Assembly (NCBI GenBank): GCA_951799445.1 | Contig: OX637290.1 | Span: forward strand, 4,652,501-4,716,500 | Source of the DNA: Pseudisothecium myosuroides | Taxonomy: Eukaryota > Streptophyta > Bryopsida > Hypnales > Lembophyllaceae | Length of the DNA stretch: 64,000 bases | Direction of reading: 5' to 3' | Notes under the pieces: generated by a model | Told to the model about the DNA's origin: nothing | Seen by the model: the letters and a program-made list of their open reading frames with translations, nothing else | The model's database searches: none | Shown: piece by piece, positions 1 through 11,146 of the stretch | Position numbering within the stretch: the first letter of the stretch is position 1 | Layout: each line of letters starts with the position of its first letter | Program-made: the position numbers and the translations under genes

Positions 1-621
1 ATAGGGCCCAAATTTTTGAAAATTCATATCTTTTTATTGGAATTAGATTATTCTATTTGACCCTCACATTGTAACTATTTTTGTATATTTGAGCATGATG
101 GTACAATTACTTTACCAAAACCTAATTACAATAAAGAGATGTGAGTTTTTGAAAATTTGGGCCCTATAGACACTCACATTCAAGCCAAAAATTGAGGAAA
201 TTGTGAAACTTTTTTTAAAATGCTTATTGAAGGACAGATGGACGGATGGATGCTTTCTACATATTTCCGCAATTAAATTAACAAATTCATCACCAATTTT
301 TTTTGTGAATTTTTATATAAAATTATGTAAAAAAATTTAAAAAAAGGAACCGAAAATAGAATTTTGTTTTTTTGAAACTAAAATTTTGGTATGCTTAAGG
401 GAGATTGCGTAAGATACAAATGTTGATTGAAGGAAACAAAAAAATTCATGTGTATTATGAGTAATGCCAGAACTGAGTGGTCCAAAAGACGAGCGTCAAC
501 CTTTCTTTTAAGCCACTGTATAGTATAGTCAAACTTGATAAATGGTTATAGAGATATAGGTTTAAATTTACTAATAGTTATTTTTTTATATATACTCCCA
601 CAAAAAATACAAAGGAAATCG

Positions 622-977
622 TTAAGGTAGCAGCACCCATAACCATTAGTGTAATACCCATACTTCGATTGTAGCCAATTCCCTACAAGTGTTTCCAAAA
701 GTACCTTAAAACTCTGTCCATCCTTAATTGTGGGTGGTGGACTTTGATTTTTTTAGATTTTGGTGTTAGAATCAAGGCAACTTTACTAGAGGGTGCCCTA
801 GGGAGTTCCACTTTGAAAATTCACAAAATTAGATGCCTTATCCAAAAATTCTATTTTTTTTCTTTCAAAATTCATGATTTTCAATTGCTACTATTGAAAA
901 AATATTTTTCCTAGAAAAAAGTGCCTCCAACTATGCTGAATTTCTTAAATTGACAGCTATGGGTGTTGCTACCTTAA
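622..977. mobile_element. TTAA-bounded MITE, copy 1 (TTAAGGTAGCA family)
   Basis: The 356-bp block starts TTAAGGTAGCAGCACCCATA and its far end, read in reverse complement, is TTAAGGTAGCAACACCCATA. It therefore has about 22-bp terminal inverted repeats including a TTAA at each edge. It has no coding capacity, as expected of a non-autonomous element. A second copy in the opposite orientation lies at 7014-7373. Confidence 0.7.
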
Positions 978-1454
978 TCCCTTAATGTACAGGATCATTT
1001 CCATAATTGACCATTTGAAAGAATATTTTGGAATTGATATACAAATAGAAATTGTAGACTTTGAATGATAGATTCCATCCGTATGGTTAGATTCACCAAT
1101 GCTATCACCAATATTTTTCTATAAATTTTGAAAGAAAAAATTAAAAATTCCTTCTAAATTCAATTACAAGCAAAAAATTTCTTAAAATGTATTTGAAATA
1201 AGGTTTACTTCACACGGTGATTTTTTGAAATCTTTATATTTTGCAAATCTATTTTGTAAATCCATTTTTGACCTAGAGTCAATACAATTTTGGCTTCGTC
1301 AACTACTTGACATATTTTCACATTTTTAATTTTAGAAAAATAATATAAAGTATATCCACAAAGTTAGGATGACTTTCATCTAGTAGTAATGAGAAAGAAG
1401 CATTAGTTTCAATCTATTCATTGCTTAGAAATTGGATGTCGCAGTGCTTAGTTG

Positions 1455-2107
1455 TTAACCTTTAAATGTCCAAGGCCTTTTTCAAGCTTCTTGGAATTTG
1501 CTCTAAATTGAACAAAAAGACAACATTTTGAAATGTTTTATAAATTTTTTTGAATTTTAAATATACAATATCAAACTAGACATGTTAGAAATCTTCGGAA
1601 AAAAAACCTATAACAATATCATTTATGGAATTGAAAGATTATAATGTTTGATCATGAGGGTGTTAAAATTGTGAAAGTGATTTGAAGTCTTTCAATCCTC
1701 TTTTCATATGTCAAAACAAAAGAATTGGTCAATAAAAAAAATACGAGGTTAAAAAAGCTCAACATACATGACTCCAATCAACTTAAGGCTTCTCAAAATC
1801 TCTTCTACAATTTTAAAAAATGAATTTCTAATGTGAATTTTTCTCTGAGATGTAATGTGTTTGAGGCTCATTTCTAAAAGCCCTCGTTACTAAAAAATCA
1901 AGATTTGCAATGAACAACCTTGCACTAAAGCTTGAATAGAAAAATCATAATCATTCATTTTTATAATTGAATTTGTGATGCTAAAACCAGACTTCAAAAA
2001 TAATTTTTCAAAAATATAAACTACTAAAAATAATAACTTAATAAGGTTTTAACTTCAAAATATTCTCCGCCCCTAAAATTTTGGTTCTTCAAGCATTTAG
2101 GGTTTGA
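1455..2107. mobile_element. piggyBac-like MITE, family A copy 1
   Basis: The block begins TTAACCTTTAAATGTCC. Its far end (about 2090-2107) is a decayed inverted version, CATTTAGGGTTTGA. The internal sequence is clearly the reverse complement of the 8836-9452 element: both contain the GAATTTGCTCTAAATT and AAAAAGACAACATTTTG stretches. It has no coding content. The TTAA edge plus a CCC-rich terminus suggests a piggyBac-type non-autonomous element; this is inferred from the ends only. Confidence 0.6.
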
Positions 2108-5100
2108 GTACTTATTGGTGTTCTTTTTATATACTTTTTAGTGTTAATTGCGGATGGATAATAGATCATTTCTACTTTTTGGTTGGAAATAGTTGTCAAT
2201 GTCACTTTTAGTTAGGAAGACAAGATTAGTTGATGGCAAAAGTTGACAAGAGTCTCCAACAACTATATAATTTATTAGTCACTCATGGAACTAATCCAAC
2301 CATGATAGCTCAAGAGTATGTGGAATTTGAGACTAAGTTTGACTTCAATATTATACCTCAAGTTGGTCTTGTATAACCCTAGGAAATATCAAGTTGTACT
2401 TATAGCAACAATGTAGTAATACTAGTGCTTGTATTAGTAAGTTTGGTATGATTGAGAAGGATATTGCAAGTTTTGATTGTCAATTTGGATCTCATCAATC
2501 CACTTTGACTTGATATTTTTGCTAAATTTTATTATGTTTAGTCACTCAGGTAGAATACCTTTATAATACCCTTAGTTAATATATAATGACCTAACTTGGA
2601 TATTGGTTACTTATTTATAAGCAATGTGAGCAAAGGCTTGCTAGCATGTGAGCCTAGGAGCCTAACGCACTTATATTATAGGCATTTTTCATGATTACAG
2701 GGTACCTATATTATAAGCAATAGGACTTTTTTATTTCTGTCGAAATTTCGCCAGATTCTGCCAAATCTGACCACTAAAGCTTTGTCCCTCCAAAAACTGG
2801 CCTGTGCAGTGAAGCTAGAAGGAGGGACAAGGGTCCAAAAAAAAAGCCCTGATAAGCACCTTCAATGGTTGTAGGGTACCTATTTATACCTAGGCTCAAG
2901 GCTCGTAGGCTCGCATTTCTAGGCTCATACTTATATAGAAGTCATTATTAACTTATTTATACTGGTTATATTTTTCTTACTCCTGATTTATAACCTTTAA
3001 CCAAGTTTGATTCTAAAAAGGACCTAAGATCATCCACATTTTGCTTGTTGATGTATCCTTGGCCACTCTTGAACTTGGTTGTTAAAATGTCAAAACTCAT
3101 GCACATATAAGTAAATAATAAATAAATAAATAATTAATAATTTTCCTAGTTTTAGAAGTTGGTACTTGAAATGTACTAAAATGAAATAAGCGCACCTCCA
3201 CTTTTATTCACATAGAAATAAAATTTGAGAAGATTGGCGTTGGAAGTGTATTAGAATTCAGATGCTAGAAATTAAAATTTGAACATTAATCTACCAAAAT
3301 CTAGACCAAAACACAAACAATTATCTCCATTGCATGATAGTAGATAATAATGACTACTTCAAAATTTGCCAAAATTTTGTTATTGTCTTCACAACTTTGC
3401 ATGATTTGGGGGGCCCGCTTTTGCAAAAACAAAATCTGTTATACAACATTTGTTTGAGCCTATTTTTGAGTTCATGTTATTTAGTCAATTTGGCGTTGAA
3501 GATTGTGTCAATTAAACTTGATCCCATCTAATAATACAAAGTTTAGTACTCAATTTAGGTTTTGTTCTACTTTCCAAATATTAATGATTCATAGTATTCA
3601 AAAACTTATTGCAATTGAAAATTTTGTATTAATCACAATTATTACATATTGGATTAAAAAATTTTAAACTTCCAATATGTAAACATAACATTTCATCAAG
3701 GTTGTTACTTCAATTTTCTATATGTAAATTTCAACCTTGTATAAAATACTGAGATTTTAAAAGTAGATTTTGGAATTTATTTGAATTAAGAACTCAAAAA
3801 TTCTTGAAAAAGATTCACGTTACTTTCAATGTGCTCTCTAAGATTCTTAAAGTCTTTTTAGTATAAAACATTTCTTCCTAAATTTTTTAATATATTATTG
3901 TAATAACCTCGACCTATATATTTTTTCAATTTTTCAATGACACAAAAATTTGCTTCACATGTAATGTGTGCAAACTATAACGTAGACCTAGCATAAAAAC
4001 TTCAAATTTTTACAGCCTATTTGTGTTTGATCTCAATTTTCTTCAATCTTATTTCAAAGATTTACTGTAACTTCATTTTCTCACAAAACATCCAAAAAGA
4101 TTTGATGATTGATACATGATTTCCTCTCTTTTAAATAAATCCAAGAAATTTCATTACTTCATCCACTAATGGGAGTGTACAAATAAAAGAGATGAATTTT
4201 AAAATAAGCTTTGTGGAATACCGATATGCTCTAAGAAATGAATAACAAATTTTGCACATTGGTGAAGGACTATGAATCAAAATGCAAGTGGTTTTCATAA
4301 TTTTTGGAAGCATTGTAAACTGGTTGCAAATTTTCAAGGATGTAAAGGTGTAGAATGTTAAAAGTGTTACGCAAGTGATGCCAAAATCCATTTGATGCAC
4401 ATTAAGAAATGACACTAGTAGTATCAAAACATGTCATAGAAAAGAAGTTAAATCAAAAGAAAGTGTATCCAAAATTAACCACTTGTAAGGGTGCTACCTC
4501 TATAGTAGTATAAATAGAAACATTCACCACCCCAAATGACCCCCAACTCCACCTTATATTTGTCCTTTTGAATCCTCCATGTTTAGTTTCCCTTCAAAAG
4601 TAGGCGTTGGTTTTCAAAAATGGTCAATTTTAGGTGTGGTTACCTTACCTACTACTAGGCCCATCCTTTCAAAGTTACAAAGCCCTCGATGAAAAAAATA
4701 TACATAATTTGTCATTTTCAAGTCTTGGATAAATCTAGCAAAAAAAATTGAGCTCCCATAGAATTTTGTTATTAGGATGGGGTGTTTTGGAGTTATTTGA
4801 AGTTATTTGGAGTTACTCATTGGCTTGAGTACCTGTACTTGACATGCTAGACTTTTTCATTTACTTGATCTTTTGCTTTGCCTCTTTAGATTTTCTTTTA
4901 TTTTGAAAGGCAAGGCTTTTACTTAAACTTTCACTATGCCTTTTCCACTTTTACTGGATCTTTTACTTTGCCTCTTCTTCTTTCGCTTGATCTTTTGCGT
5001 TAACTCCAGTTCAACAACTCTTTTATTTTACCTTACTTCACTTTGAAGGGGGCTACTATAAATTCGATGTGCATTTTGTGTATTTTCATTGTTTTCATCC

Positions 5101-5287
5101 TAGTGCCTGCAGGAGTATATTATCTGAGTCTGAAGGAGAGGGGTTTATTATTCGAATCTGAACAGTGCAGACTTCTGTGGGAGCGTTGGACTTAAGTGGC
5201 ACTTTGGTGGCCAAATCGTTGCGGACTTGCAAAAATTGTTGGGCTGTATGCGGCTGAGTGTTCTTCAAGGCAAGCCTTAGCAACATC

Positions 5288-6133
5288 ATGGGCGAGTTCA
5301 CTTCAGCCATGAATTGGAGCAAGGGGTGCAACTCCGGCCGAAAGATAGACGAGGACTCAATGACCAAGTTCGCTCCAATTCTTAAGCGAATGAGGCTTCA
5401 CGAGGCGGCACGCAAAGAGAAAACTCAGCCTGTAACATCGACATCGAGCAAGGGGTGCAACTCCGGCCGAAAGATAGACGAGGACTCAATGACCAAGTTC
5501 GCTCCAATTCTTAAGCGAATAAGGCTTCACGAGGCGGCACGCAAAGAGAAAACTCAGCCTGTAACATCAACATCGAGCAAGGGGTGCAACTCCGGCCGAA
5601 AGATAGACGAGGACTCAATGACCAAGTTCGCTCCAATTCTTAAGCGAATAAGGCTTCACGAGGCGGCACGCAAAGAGAAAACTCAGCCTGTAACATCGAC
5701 ATCGAGCAAGGGGTGCAACTCCGGCCGAAAGATAGACGAGGACTCAATGACCAAGTTCGCTCCAATTCTTAAGCGAATAAGGCTTCACGAGGCGGCACGC
5801 AAAGAGAAAACTCAGTCTGTAACATCGACATCGAGCAAGGGGTGCAACTCTGGCCAAAAGATAGAAGAGGACCTAATGACCAAGTTCTTTCCAACTCTAA
5901 AGCAAAGGCTTCGCAATGTACTTGAACCTCCACTTGGGCTTGCAAAATTTGAATTGTGTAGCCAGTGCGAGGAGGCGCGCAAGGAGCAAGAGAGGCTTCT
6001 TGCTCTCGAGAGGCGGCAGCTGGTCCTAGATCTCAAGGAGCTCGAACGTCTCAAGCATCGCGTGTTGGCCGCTTCAGGAGGGCATCATCCGCAGTCCCCC
6101 GTCAGCGCAAACAAGGCCAAGGGCATCGTCTGA
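5288..6133 (+). CDS. hypothetical protein with four 43-residue tandem repeats and a C-terminal coiled coil
   Basis: I do not recognise the family. The open frame encodes 281 residues from the ATG at 5288; the frame is closed by TGA at 5255, so an upstream exon would have to splice in. Residues 11-182 are four copies of a 43-residue unit (129 bp) starting SKGCNSGRKIDEDSMTKF and ending in QPVTSTS, nearly identical at DNA level. A fifth, diverged unit (about 183-215) runs into a Glu/Arg/Leu-rich helix (EEARKEQERLL, DLKELERLKHR) that should form a coiled coil. The product ends KAKGIV. A possible poly(A) signal AATAAA lies at 6227-6232. GC content is well above the surroundings. The repeat unit is a multiple of three and keeps its frame in every copy, which supports translation. 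A recent minisatellite expansion in a relic gene is also possible. Confidence 0.55.
   Translation: MGEFTSAMNWSKGCNSGRKIDEDSMTKFAPILKRMRLHEAARKEKTQPVTSTSSKGCNSGRKIDEDSMTKFAPILKRIRLHEAARKEKTQPVTSTSSKGCNSGRKIDEDSMTKFAPILKRIRLHEAARKEKTQPVTSTSSKGCNSGRKIDEDSMTKFAPILKRIRLHEAARKEKTQSVTSTSSKGCNSGQKIEEDLMTKFFPTLKQRLRNVLEPPLGLAKFELCSQCEEARKEQERLLALERRQLVLDLKELERLKHRVLAASGGHHPQSPVSANKAKGIV
5318..5850 (+). repeat. 129-bp coding minisatellite, about 4.1 units
   Basis: Unit starts are at 5318, 5447, 5576, 5705 and 5834, exactly 129 bp apart. Units 1-4 differ only by a few substitutions (for example ATG versus ATA near 5390 and 5520). The fifth diverges after about 20 bp. Exact spacing with almost no divergence implies recent tandem duplication. 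Confidence 0.95.
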
Positions 6134-7013
6134 GGTTCCCTAGCTTGGAAGAAGCGGAGCACTTGATATTGCGCCCTTGCTTGCCTTGGAATGCACATAA
6201 AGAACGGACAGTGCTAAACCACTATGAATAAAATGGATTTAGTTTTTTCGCAATGTAGTTTAGGGTTTTGAAGGGGCTGGAAAGTAGGTCTAGAATTTGA
6301 ACCTTAAAGGACCTGGATGGTAGATCCATGGGATAAATTTCCATTATGAAGATACTCAGCAATTGGATGTTTGTAAATTCCATAGGCGGAAATGTTTTTG
6401 CGCCAATGGCATATAAAATTGCTGGACAAAGGACACCTAAAGTAAACCAGCCTATGCCAGGCAGACTGATTGGTTTGCCTTGTTGATATTTTTGAACAAA
6501 AAGTTAAAATTCTTTCCATATAGAGACAAACATAAGCAATGAAGAGAGCAATTGAATTTATTTATTTTTTTGACAAAGTATGAATTTGTTATGGATTTTT
6601 GAAGTGTGTTGCCCAGTTGGCCCGAAACAGTCTCTAGACTACCCCCAAACCATCAAAAAGTGTATCCACAATGGTCATCAAATTGCCTAAAGTAGTCACA
6701 ATATTTTCCAACATGGCAACACTATTTTCTAACATGAGCATGACATAAAGGAATAAAAAAGTTAGTTCTTGTAATGAATTTACACCTTCCTAAAGAGGTC
6801 ACTAATAACTCCATCACCATCACCCAAACCATCGATGTTGGCCATTAGTCTACCTACTGAAGTCCTAATCTCATTTATTAGATAAAGTCTGCCATAGATT
6901 GATGGAAGATTGTAATGGGTGTTTTGTAGGTGCCTGCACTAGAAAGTTGGCTTGGTTTACCTTAAGTCAGTGAATCCTTATCTTGGAGTAGATAGGAGCC
7001 ATTATCCACGGGC

Positions 7014-7373
7014 TTAAGGTGGAAGCACCTTCACGTGCGTTTAAGCAATTCAACATAGTTGGAGGCACCTTTTGCTAGAAAAAATATTTTTGTAGTATTG
7101 GCATTTGAAAATCATGAATTTTCAAAAAATAAAATAATTTATTTGGACAAGGCATCTATTTTGTGTGAGTTTTCAAAGTAGAACTTCCCAAGGGCCTTCA
7201 AACTGCGTTCTAGTAAAGTTGCTTAGTTTTTGATACAAAAATCTTGTAAAAGTTCGCACCCACCAACCACAGCTAAGCTTGGGCATGGTTTCAAGGTACT
7301 TTTGGGGACACTTTAAGGGAAGTCTACAACAAATCGATGGATACATGAACAGGAATGGGTGCCTCCACCTTAC
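7014..7373. mobile_element. TTAA-bounded MITE, copy 2 (TTAAGGTAGCA family)
   Basis: This is about 360 bp long and in the opposite orientation to the copy at 622-977. The left end reads TTAAGGTGGAAGCACC. The right end, reverse-complemented, reads GTAAGGTGGAGGCACCCATT, so the terminal TTAA has mutated on that side. The internal sequence matches copy 1, for example the TTCATGATTTTCA and GGACAAGGCATCT regions and their counterparts. Confidence 0.65.
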
Positions 7374-8835
7374 CTTTCTCTTTTTTTGGATTGTATGAAC
7401 AAAGTTATGTTGGTAGTGATAGAAACAATGATGTTAATATTGATAGTGATGAATGGATACGGTTGTGAGCCGGATGCCCTTATTGCTTTGTAGGTAGTGC
7501 AAGTTAGAGCGTAATCATGTTGAGTTTATTAACTATATTGGATATTTTTGATCAAATCTATGATGTAATAGGATGTTATTGATTGTAGTGAAGAATTTGT
7601 ATACTAAAATTTGAATTGATTTTTTAATTTTCATTAAACATGTTTTTGACACATTGACCATAGCAACCAATGGCTTTCAAAAAAAATTAATTTTGTGCAT
7701 TGGATGCATATGTTTTTTTGCACTTAAAAGTCTTAGGACATTATTGGTCTTTAAAAACATGGCTATTTGGAGAAAAAAAATAAAGTTATAGGTGGTTGGA
7801 TTTCCTTAATATTAAATGTTTCTATTCACATTTGTATAAAAATTGTAATTGCATGAATAAGAAATTTTTCATAGTGTAAATCTTCATTGATTTTCATTTA
7901 TATAGAGAATGGCATCAAAGATGATGCGCCTTGAAAAACAATCATGAACCTATAAAATTTTGAGTCTTTTTTGAAAAGGGCTACAAAAACTAAGTATGTG
8001 TATGTATATATGTATGTTTATATATATAATCAAATTTAAAAATATGTGTTTATCAATTTTTTACAAAAAATTGTTTTCCATTTCTTGTACTCCTTGTATA
8101 ACCATAATTTTCAAAGGCAACCTGATCTTATTGGCACGTGATTGAAGATTCTACGCACTCTTACAACAATATTTATACACCATATAAATAGAATACGAAA
8201 TTTCAAAGTATTATTTGTAGATGTGTTGAAAAAATCAACACTAGGTTACCTCTTGACCTCATGTTCTAAATGTATTCATCTTTTGTCATGGATATCTAAA
8301 TTCAATTGGGATTTCAATATCACTTTTGGGTTCAAATATAAATGTCACATTTTGAGCAACAATGCATGATTTACTTAGAAATTGGTTTGGATTCAGTTGA
8401 GCAATGCAAGGTGACAAATTGACCACACTTGGCTTATCAACCCTTTATCACTCTCTGCTGCTGCTTCCATATGTTTTAGTTTTCTTTTTGAACAAATGGG
8501 AAACCCACTGCATTAAAAAAAAAAATACAAAACAGCCAAGCCGTGAGGCTAGACAAATGAAGAGATAGCGAGCATTCAATAGAAATGGTTCATGTGTTTC
8601 AAAAAAAAGAAAAAAAAGAAGAGATAGCGAGCAAAAGGACCAAAGAAAAAGAAAAAACAGAGAGCCCTAAGAAAAAGAACAACCCGAGGGGCCGCGCCCT
8701 TGCCATCTAATAATGTATGTTTAAGTTTTCAAGTACACCTAAAACTGAATGTACTAGCAATCATCTTCCGTGGCTTGTGGATGTGACAATGGCATTTCAG
8801 GGGGGTGCTATTGCAAGAATTTGTACGTCACTAAC

Positions 8836-9452
8836 TTAACCCCTAAATGCCTGAGGCACCAAAATCTAGTGTTTGCAAAACTTTGAAGTTAAATAAAGTA
8901 TAACCAAGTTGCTATAATTTTTCGTAGTTTATATTTTTGGAAAATTCTTTTTGAAGTCTAGTTTTAGCATCAAAAATCCGATTTTGAAATGATTGATTAT
9001 GATTTTTCTATTCAAGATTTTGTGCAAGGGTGTGCATTGCAATCTTGACTTTCTGTAGTATTGAGGGCTCTTGAAATTAGTCTCAAATACACTAGATCTT
9101 GGAGTGAAAAACACATAAACAATTCATTTAAAAAAATTGTAAAGTAGATTTTGAGAAGCCATTAATTTATTTGGGGTTATGCATGATAGGCCCTTTAACC
9201 TCCTATTTTTTGGGTGACCAACTTTTTAGATTTGACATGTGAAAAGAGGATTGAAAGACTTAATATCACTTTTGCAGTCTGTAAGTGATATTGCTTGGTT
9301 TTTTTCCTACATGATCTCTAACATGTCTAGTTTGAATTTGTATGGTTACATTTTTAAAAAAATTGGTAAAGCTCATCAAAATGTTGTCTTTTTGTTTAAT
9401 TTAGAGCAAATTCTTAGAAGCTCAAAAAAGGCCTTGGGCATATAGGGATTAA
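8836..9452. mobile_element. piggyBac-like MITE, family A copy 2
   Basis: The 617-bp block starts TTAACCCCTAAATGCCTGAG. Its right end in reverse complement is TTAATCCCTATATGCCCAAG, so the two ends match over about 20 bp and both carry TTAA at the edge. The interior is shared with 1455-2107 in the opposite orientation. The small open frames inside are not conserved in the other copy and are not genes. Confidence 0.75.
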
Positions 9453-9606
9453 GCTTAGTTGGAAAAAGTAGAGGTTGTGTCATCAATGCAATTTGTGTCA
9501 AGATATGTTTAACTGCACTAGTGCTTTTCATACTGAACATGGATATCAAAGGAACATGTTTTGGAGTTTAGATAACACCACGTACATAACTTGAGTTTAC
9601 ACTGAA

Positions 9607-9733
9607 GGGGGATCACACTGCGTTCCAAGTCCTAATTTCTAAATCCTGCCTCAAGGCCAAATCCAAACTTTTATAGGTTGTAGAAGGTGAATTAGAAAAA
9701 AATGTGGGACTTGGGACTCATAGTGTGAAGGCC
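9607..9733. mobile_element. short TIR element (CACACT/CCAAGTCC ends)
   Basis: The 127-bp block starts GGGGATCACACTGCGTTCCA; its end in reverse complement reads GGCCTTCACACTATGAGTCC. Related CACACT and CCAAGTCC sequence recurs in inverted orientation at about 10140-10189, so a larger 9607-10189 unit or a nested pair is possible. The superfamily is not assignable from the ends alone. Confidence 0.45.
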
Positions 9734-11146
9734 AAAGTCCCAACTCTAAGCCCAAACTTGTCCCTCATATAATTTTACACAACAATTAAGTGCTAAAAAA
9801 TTGAACCTAAAAAACAAAAAATCATTTTTTGGGCACTATTAGCATCAAATTTGCATTGGACAGACTTAAAAGAAAAAAAAAAGCTCACTAGGAAGTCTCA
9901 CATGGTCGTGTTCATTTTTTTTCACATTCAAAAAAGTTGGTGGGACTTGGAGTCTGAGTTGAGTTTTTATTTTGAGTAAACCTGATTTAGATTCAAAGTT
10001 TCGCTTCCTCGGCGCCAAAACTTCCAAAAAGTGTTACCATGTAGGTGTTTTGGAATGATGTAAGACTTAATACTTGTGACAAATTATGAAGCCTTAAGTT
10101 CCAATTTTTAGCTCTCCATTAACCACATTTTGAAAATTCAAAGTGACTTGGGACTTGGAACATAATTACCGGTAGTGTGAAATGGCCTTACAATAGGATT
10201 ACTCAAATGAGCGTCAAGCCTACCCAATTGCAACCAATACGTAATTATGGACCTCATTCTAGTCTATTTCATCTTATATATTCCACCCAAATATAATAAA
10301 AATTGTACTTAGTACGCAATATTTTAAAAACTATTCTAGTCACTAACAACAACAGATATTTGGAGTTTTCATTTGATTTTTCCTTTGTCCCTTGGCATAT
10401 ATTAAAATAAAATAATACATAGTACAACAACTATTCATCCACTTTTGTTAATAAATTATTCAACAAGACTTCGTGGTGAGGCATGAACTCCCCCATCCAA
10501 ATTAAAAAACGTACATGGTACAAGTAAGATTGATTGTAGTCACTGAAGACAATGGTAGAAAAACAACACTTTCAATTGGTTGGAACACCAAATTACAATA
10601 CCAAAACAAATGTTGACATGTCAAAATGATATTCATTTTAATTTTAAAATTGAAATTAGGATATGTAATAAAAAGAAAGACAAATCTTAATATTTAAATT
10701 AATTATTTTATAATTTAATTAAAATAATATTCATGAAAAATAAGTTTAAAAGTTCTTAAATGTGGCAAATTGCCAATATTTAATCATTGATCAATCTTAA
10801 CAACAAAATTCATTGTAATTATTCAATAAAAAAACTAATTATAGATTATAGTTTTAGTACCCATTGAAGGATTTTACATTTTCAACATAGATGTGTGTTA
10901 TAATGTAGAATATTCACATGTAGAAAAAAAACTTCATTTTTGGGGAATTAAAACAACAACTCATCTATGCTTATAGCCCCAAAGTTCAAATTCGAATAGG
11001 AAGTAGACTTGATAAAGTTCAAAAAATTCCTAAAATTCATTGTTTCTTTGCAATTTGAACTTTGAATTTGTAAACATGCTTTTCTAATCGTCTAAATCTT
11101 TCAAGATGACATGGTCAATCATTAATACCATACTAATGTAGATTAT

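Larger units (their letters stand above)
1..5287. other. AT-rich gene-poor stretch with dispersed MITEs
   Basis: I see no convincing gene here. The short open frames lack splice context, coding bias or recognisable motifs. The stretch holds two TTAA-bounded elements (622-977 and 1455-2107, listed separately), an imperfect foldback around 2610-2940 whose arms share a GAGCCTAG-type motif, an AAAT microsatellite near 3115-3140, and a possible third relative of the 622 element near 4490-4650, ending in a GTAAGG-type terminus. Confidence 0.6.
6234..11146. other. gene-poor stretch with MITEs
   Basis: No gene recognised. It contains the elements at 7014-7373, 8836-9452 and 9607-9733, and A-rich low-complexity sequence near 8510-8670. 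Remaining open frames are short and uncharacteristic. Confidence 0.6.
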
